From NCBI RefSeq assembly GCF_000585995.1, contig NZ_CP007410.1:2321430-2385429 (forward strand): a stretch of 64,000 nt of DNA, in the 5' to 3' direction. Shown here in pieces: positions 62,399 through 64,000 of the stretch (positions within the stretch are counted from its first letter, which is position 1; each line of letters begins with the position of its first letter). Both the position numbers and the translations under genes were made by a program. Under the pieces are notes generated by a model. That model was not told the origin of the DNA and made no database searches. It saw nothing but the letters and a program-made list of their open reading frames with translations. The DNA is from Pseudomonas brassicacearum (GTDB lineage: Bacteria > Pseudomonadota > Gammaproteobacteria > Pseudomonadales > Pseudomonadaceae).

Positions 62399-64000
62399 TC
62401 AGTGAAAGACGGGCGCGATGACCGACTCGATTCCGCTGCCTCTCGTCGCGGCAATACCGAACAGCGACTGCAGCGATTCGGCGGCCTCTGTCTCGGTGGC
62501 CTTGTCGAAAATGGCGGCGATGTAGCGATCAGGGCGCAGCAGCAAAAACCTGTTTGAATCGCCCAGTATTTCCTTGAGCAAACCCTGCCGGTCCTGGAGC
62601 ACCGTGCAACCCGAAATCGAAGGCATGGCCGGGATGTTCCCGGGAAGAACCAGGATGCGTTTGGCTTCAAGGTGGCTCCAAAAACCATGCTTGAGCTCAT
62701 CGACACGTTGGCGGGCAGGATCGCCGTATTGAATCAAGGCGAAGCCGGCGCCGAGGGCTTCGTCGAGCAGGCATTCATGGCCATGGGCATCGGTGAGCAG
62801 CGGTTGCGGGAACATCTGTCCGCAGGACAATTTCCCTGCTTCGCCCTTGGCCAATACCAGGCCCTTGGTGAAGCGAGGTTTAGGCTTGAAACGCATGTGC
62901 AGGAAATAGTCTCGCAACGGTGGCAACAGGCCGATCACGGCGAATGCGGCGCTGATCAGGCGTGCACGAAGGACGGTGGCCGGGGCCATGACCACACCGA
63001 GGTTCAAGGCTAACTTGATCAAGGCCCACGCATGATCGCGACGTTCGCTTTCGTACGACAGCAGGGCGGTTGCGGCCATTTTTCCCTTCAATACGCCGAT
63101 CAGCTTCCAGCCCAGGTTATGGGCATCGCGAACACCGCTGTTCATGCCCTGTCCGGCGTAGGGCGGGGTCAAGTGCGCGGCATCGCCGGCGAGAAACACG
63201 CGGTCTACCTGCCACCGCTCGGCGACCCGGGCGTGGAAGGTGTAGACGGTCTTGCGCACGATGGACACCGGCGTGTCACCCTTGAACGGGCGTAGCAGCG
63301 CCTGCAGGCACGTGTCGCTGAGCACGTGCTCATCGGTTTCGTCCGGCTTGAGGAGAAACTCGAACCGGCGAGTACGGTGAGGGCCAGGCACTTCAACCAC
63401 GGGGCGCCTGGCATCGCAATACACACGGGTTTGCCAGAACGGGTCGTCATCCTGGTCGGTGTCGACCACCAGCCAGCGCGAGGAGAAGCTCGAACCGACC
63501 ATCTCGATCCCGAGTTGCTTGCGCACCGGGCTGCGGCCGCCGTCGCAGGCCACGAGGTAGGTGGCGTTGACTTCCATCAGTTCGCCATCGGCGTCACGTA
63601 TCAGCGCGCGCACACCGTGGTGGTCTTGATGAAACTCCAACAACTCGTGGCAAAAGCGTGCCTTGAGACTGGCAAAGCGTTCCAGGCCGGTCTTGAGCGT
63701 GGCCTCGAAAAGCGGCTGGCGAAACGCGTTACGCTTGGGGAACCCGTACAGCTTGCCGGTCGGCTCGACTTTGCCAAAGCAGCGGCCGCCGGGCCGGGTG
63801 AAATAGTGCACGCCGTAGCCGGGCACCACGTCCTTGAGGACGGCCTGGTCCAGACCGATGGCCTGCATGGTGCGCAAGGATTCGTCATCGATCGAAACGG
63901 CCCGGGGCTCGGCCACGGTGCTCGGTTTGCGATCGATGATCAGGGTGTCCACGCCGGCCTGGCCGAGCAGGTTGGCCAGGGTCAGTCCGGTAGGTCCGGC
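62399..64000 (-). CDS. FAD-dependent aromatic hydroxylase (MhpA-like), N-terminus beyond the window
   Basis: The frame is open to the right edge; the first residues of the GxGxxG FAD motif are lost or cut (AGPTGLTLANLLGQAGVDTLIID is visible). Downstream are the group A flavoprotein marks: DGGRSPVRKQLGIEMVGSS and the second FAD motif VFLAGDAAHLTPPYAGQGMNSGVRDAHNLGWKL. A C-terminal thioredoxin-like domain of phenol-hydroxylase/MhpA type follows (about the last 150 residues). It would ortho-hydroxylate a phenolic acid or phenol for the dioxygenase, 22 bases downstream. Confidence 0.9.
   Translation of the reverse strand, partial: AGPTGLTLANLLGQAGVDTLIIDRKPSTVAEPRAVSIDDESLRTMQAIGLDQAVLKDVVPGYGVHYFTRPGGRCFGKVEPTGKLYGFPKRNAFRQPLFEATLKTGLERFASLKARFCHELLEFHQDHHGVRALIRDADGELMEVNATYLVACDGGRSPVRKQLGIEMVGSSFSSRWLVVDTDQDDDPFWQTRVYCDARRPVVEVPGPHRTRRFEFLLKPDETDEHVLSDTCLQALLRPFKGDTPVSIVRKTVYTFHARVAERWQVDRVFLAGDAAHLTPPYAGQGMNSGVRDAHNLGWKLIGVLKGKMAATALLSYESERRDHAWALIKLALNLGVVMAPATVLRARLISAAFAVIGLLPPLRDYFLHMRFKPKPRFTKGLVLAKGEAGKLSCGQMFPQPLLTDAHGHECLLDEALGAGFALIQYGDPARQRVDELKHGFWSHLEAKRILVLPGNIPAMPSISGCTVLQDRQGLLKEILGDSNRFLLLRPDRYIAAIFDKATETEAAESLQSLFGIAATRGSGIESVIAPVFH

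Overview
The window is a high-GC chromosomal segment from a Pseudomonas of the P. fluorescens group. Supporting evidence is the six REP-doublet (REPIN) elements built on the GTGGGAGCGAGCTTGCTCGC-type palindrome, the RsmE-type CsrA regulator, the thrS-infC-rpmI-rplT-pheST-ihfA-merR-tRNA-Pro order, the rbs operon carrying a nucleoside hydrolase, and the overall codon style. No phage, transposase, integrase or CRISPR array was seen.

Layout. 1-6.8 kb: the 3' end of tamB, then a MarR-controlled tripartite MFS drug pump (regulator, outer-membrane factor, EmrA-like, EmrB-like) with a readable promoter and two operators. 6.9-11.6 kb: lpxH-ppiB facing away from glnS-cysS. 11.8-16.5 kb: small membrane and regulatory genes (DUF2214, rsmE, SPOR lipoprotein), an SOS-type DUF1654-endA unit, a periplasmic glutaminase-asparaginase and a coiled-coil orphan. 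All six REPINs lie in the first 13.5 kb. 16.5-23.6 kb: rbsB-A-C-R-K-D plus an exported nucleoside hydrolase, a complete route from nucleoside or ribose to ribose-5-phosphate, headed by a perfect LacI-type operator. 23.6-25.7 kb: small proteins (I78 inhibitor lipoprotein, cold-shock protein, three orphans). 25.7-33.5 kb: the conserved translation block from thrS to tRNA-Pro(GGG), in which infC uses an AUU start.

33.6-42.1 kb, directly after tRNA-Pro, is the most unusual part. A TetR repressor faces an operon of an ATP-NAD-kinase/AcoX-like protein, two divergent glycine-decarboxylase-like subunits (GcvPA- and GcvPB-like) without GcvT, GcvH or Lpd, an acyl-CoA synthetase, a small tautomerase, a FrnE-like CPWC protein and an SDR protein that lacks the catalytic tyrosine. 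The TetR/operon intergenic region carries a dense array of CGTATG/CATACG half-sites over a good promoter. The substrate is unknown; this is the best candidate for an undescribed system.

42.2-64 kb: a DKNYY-repeat protein, a 28-residue membrane peptide, a second BamA-like protein divergent from a CpxRA-type two-component system, then a BaeSR-type system divergent from an RND tripartite pump. The last part holds a methyltransferase and the start of an aromatic meta-cleavage cluster (AraC regulator, aldehyde dehydrogenase, extradiol dioxygenase, FAD hydroxylase running off the end).

Start codons were chosen from ribosome-binding sites, overlaps and family N-termini. Functional calls rest on recognised motifs and remembered family sequences, not on database searches.
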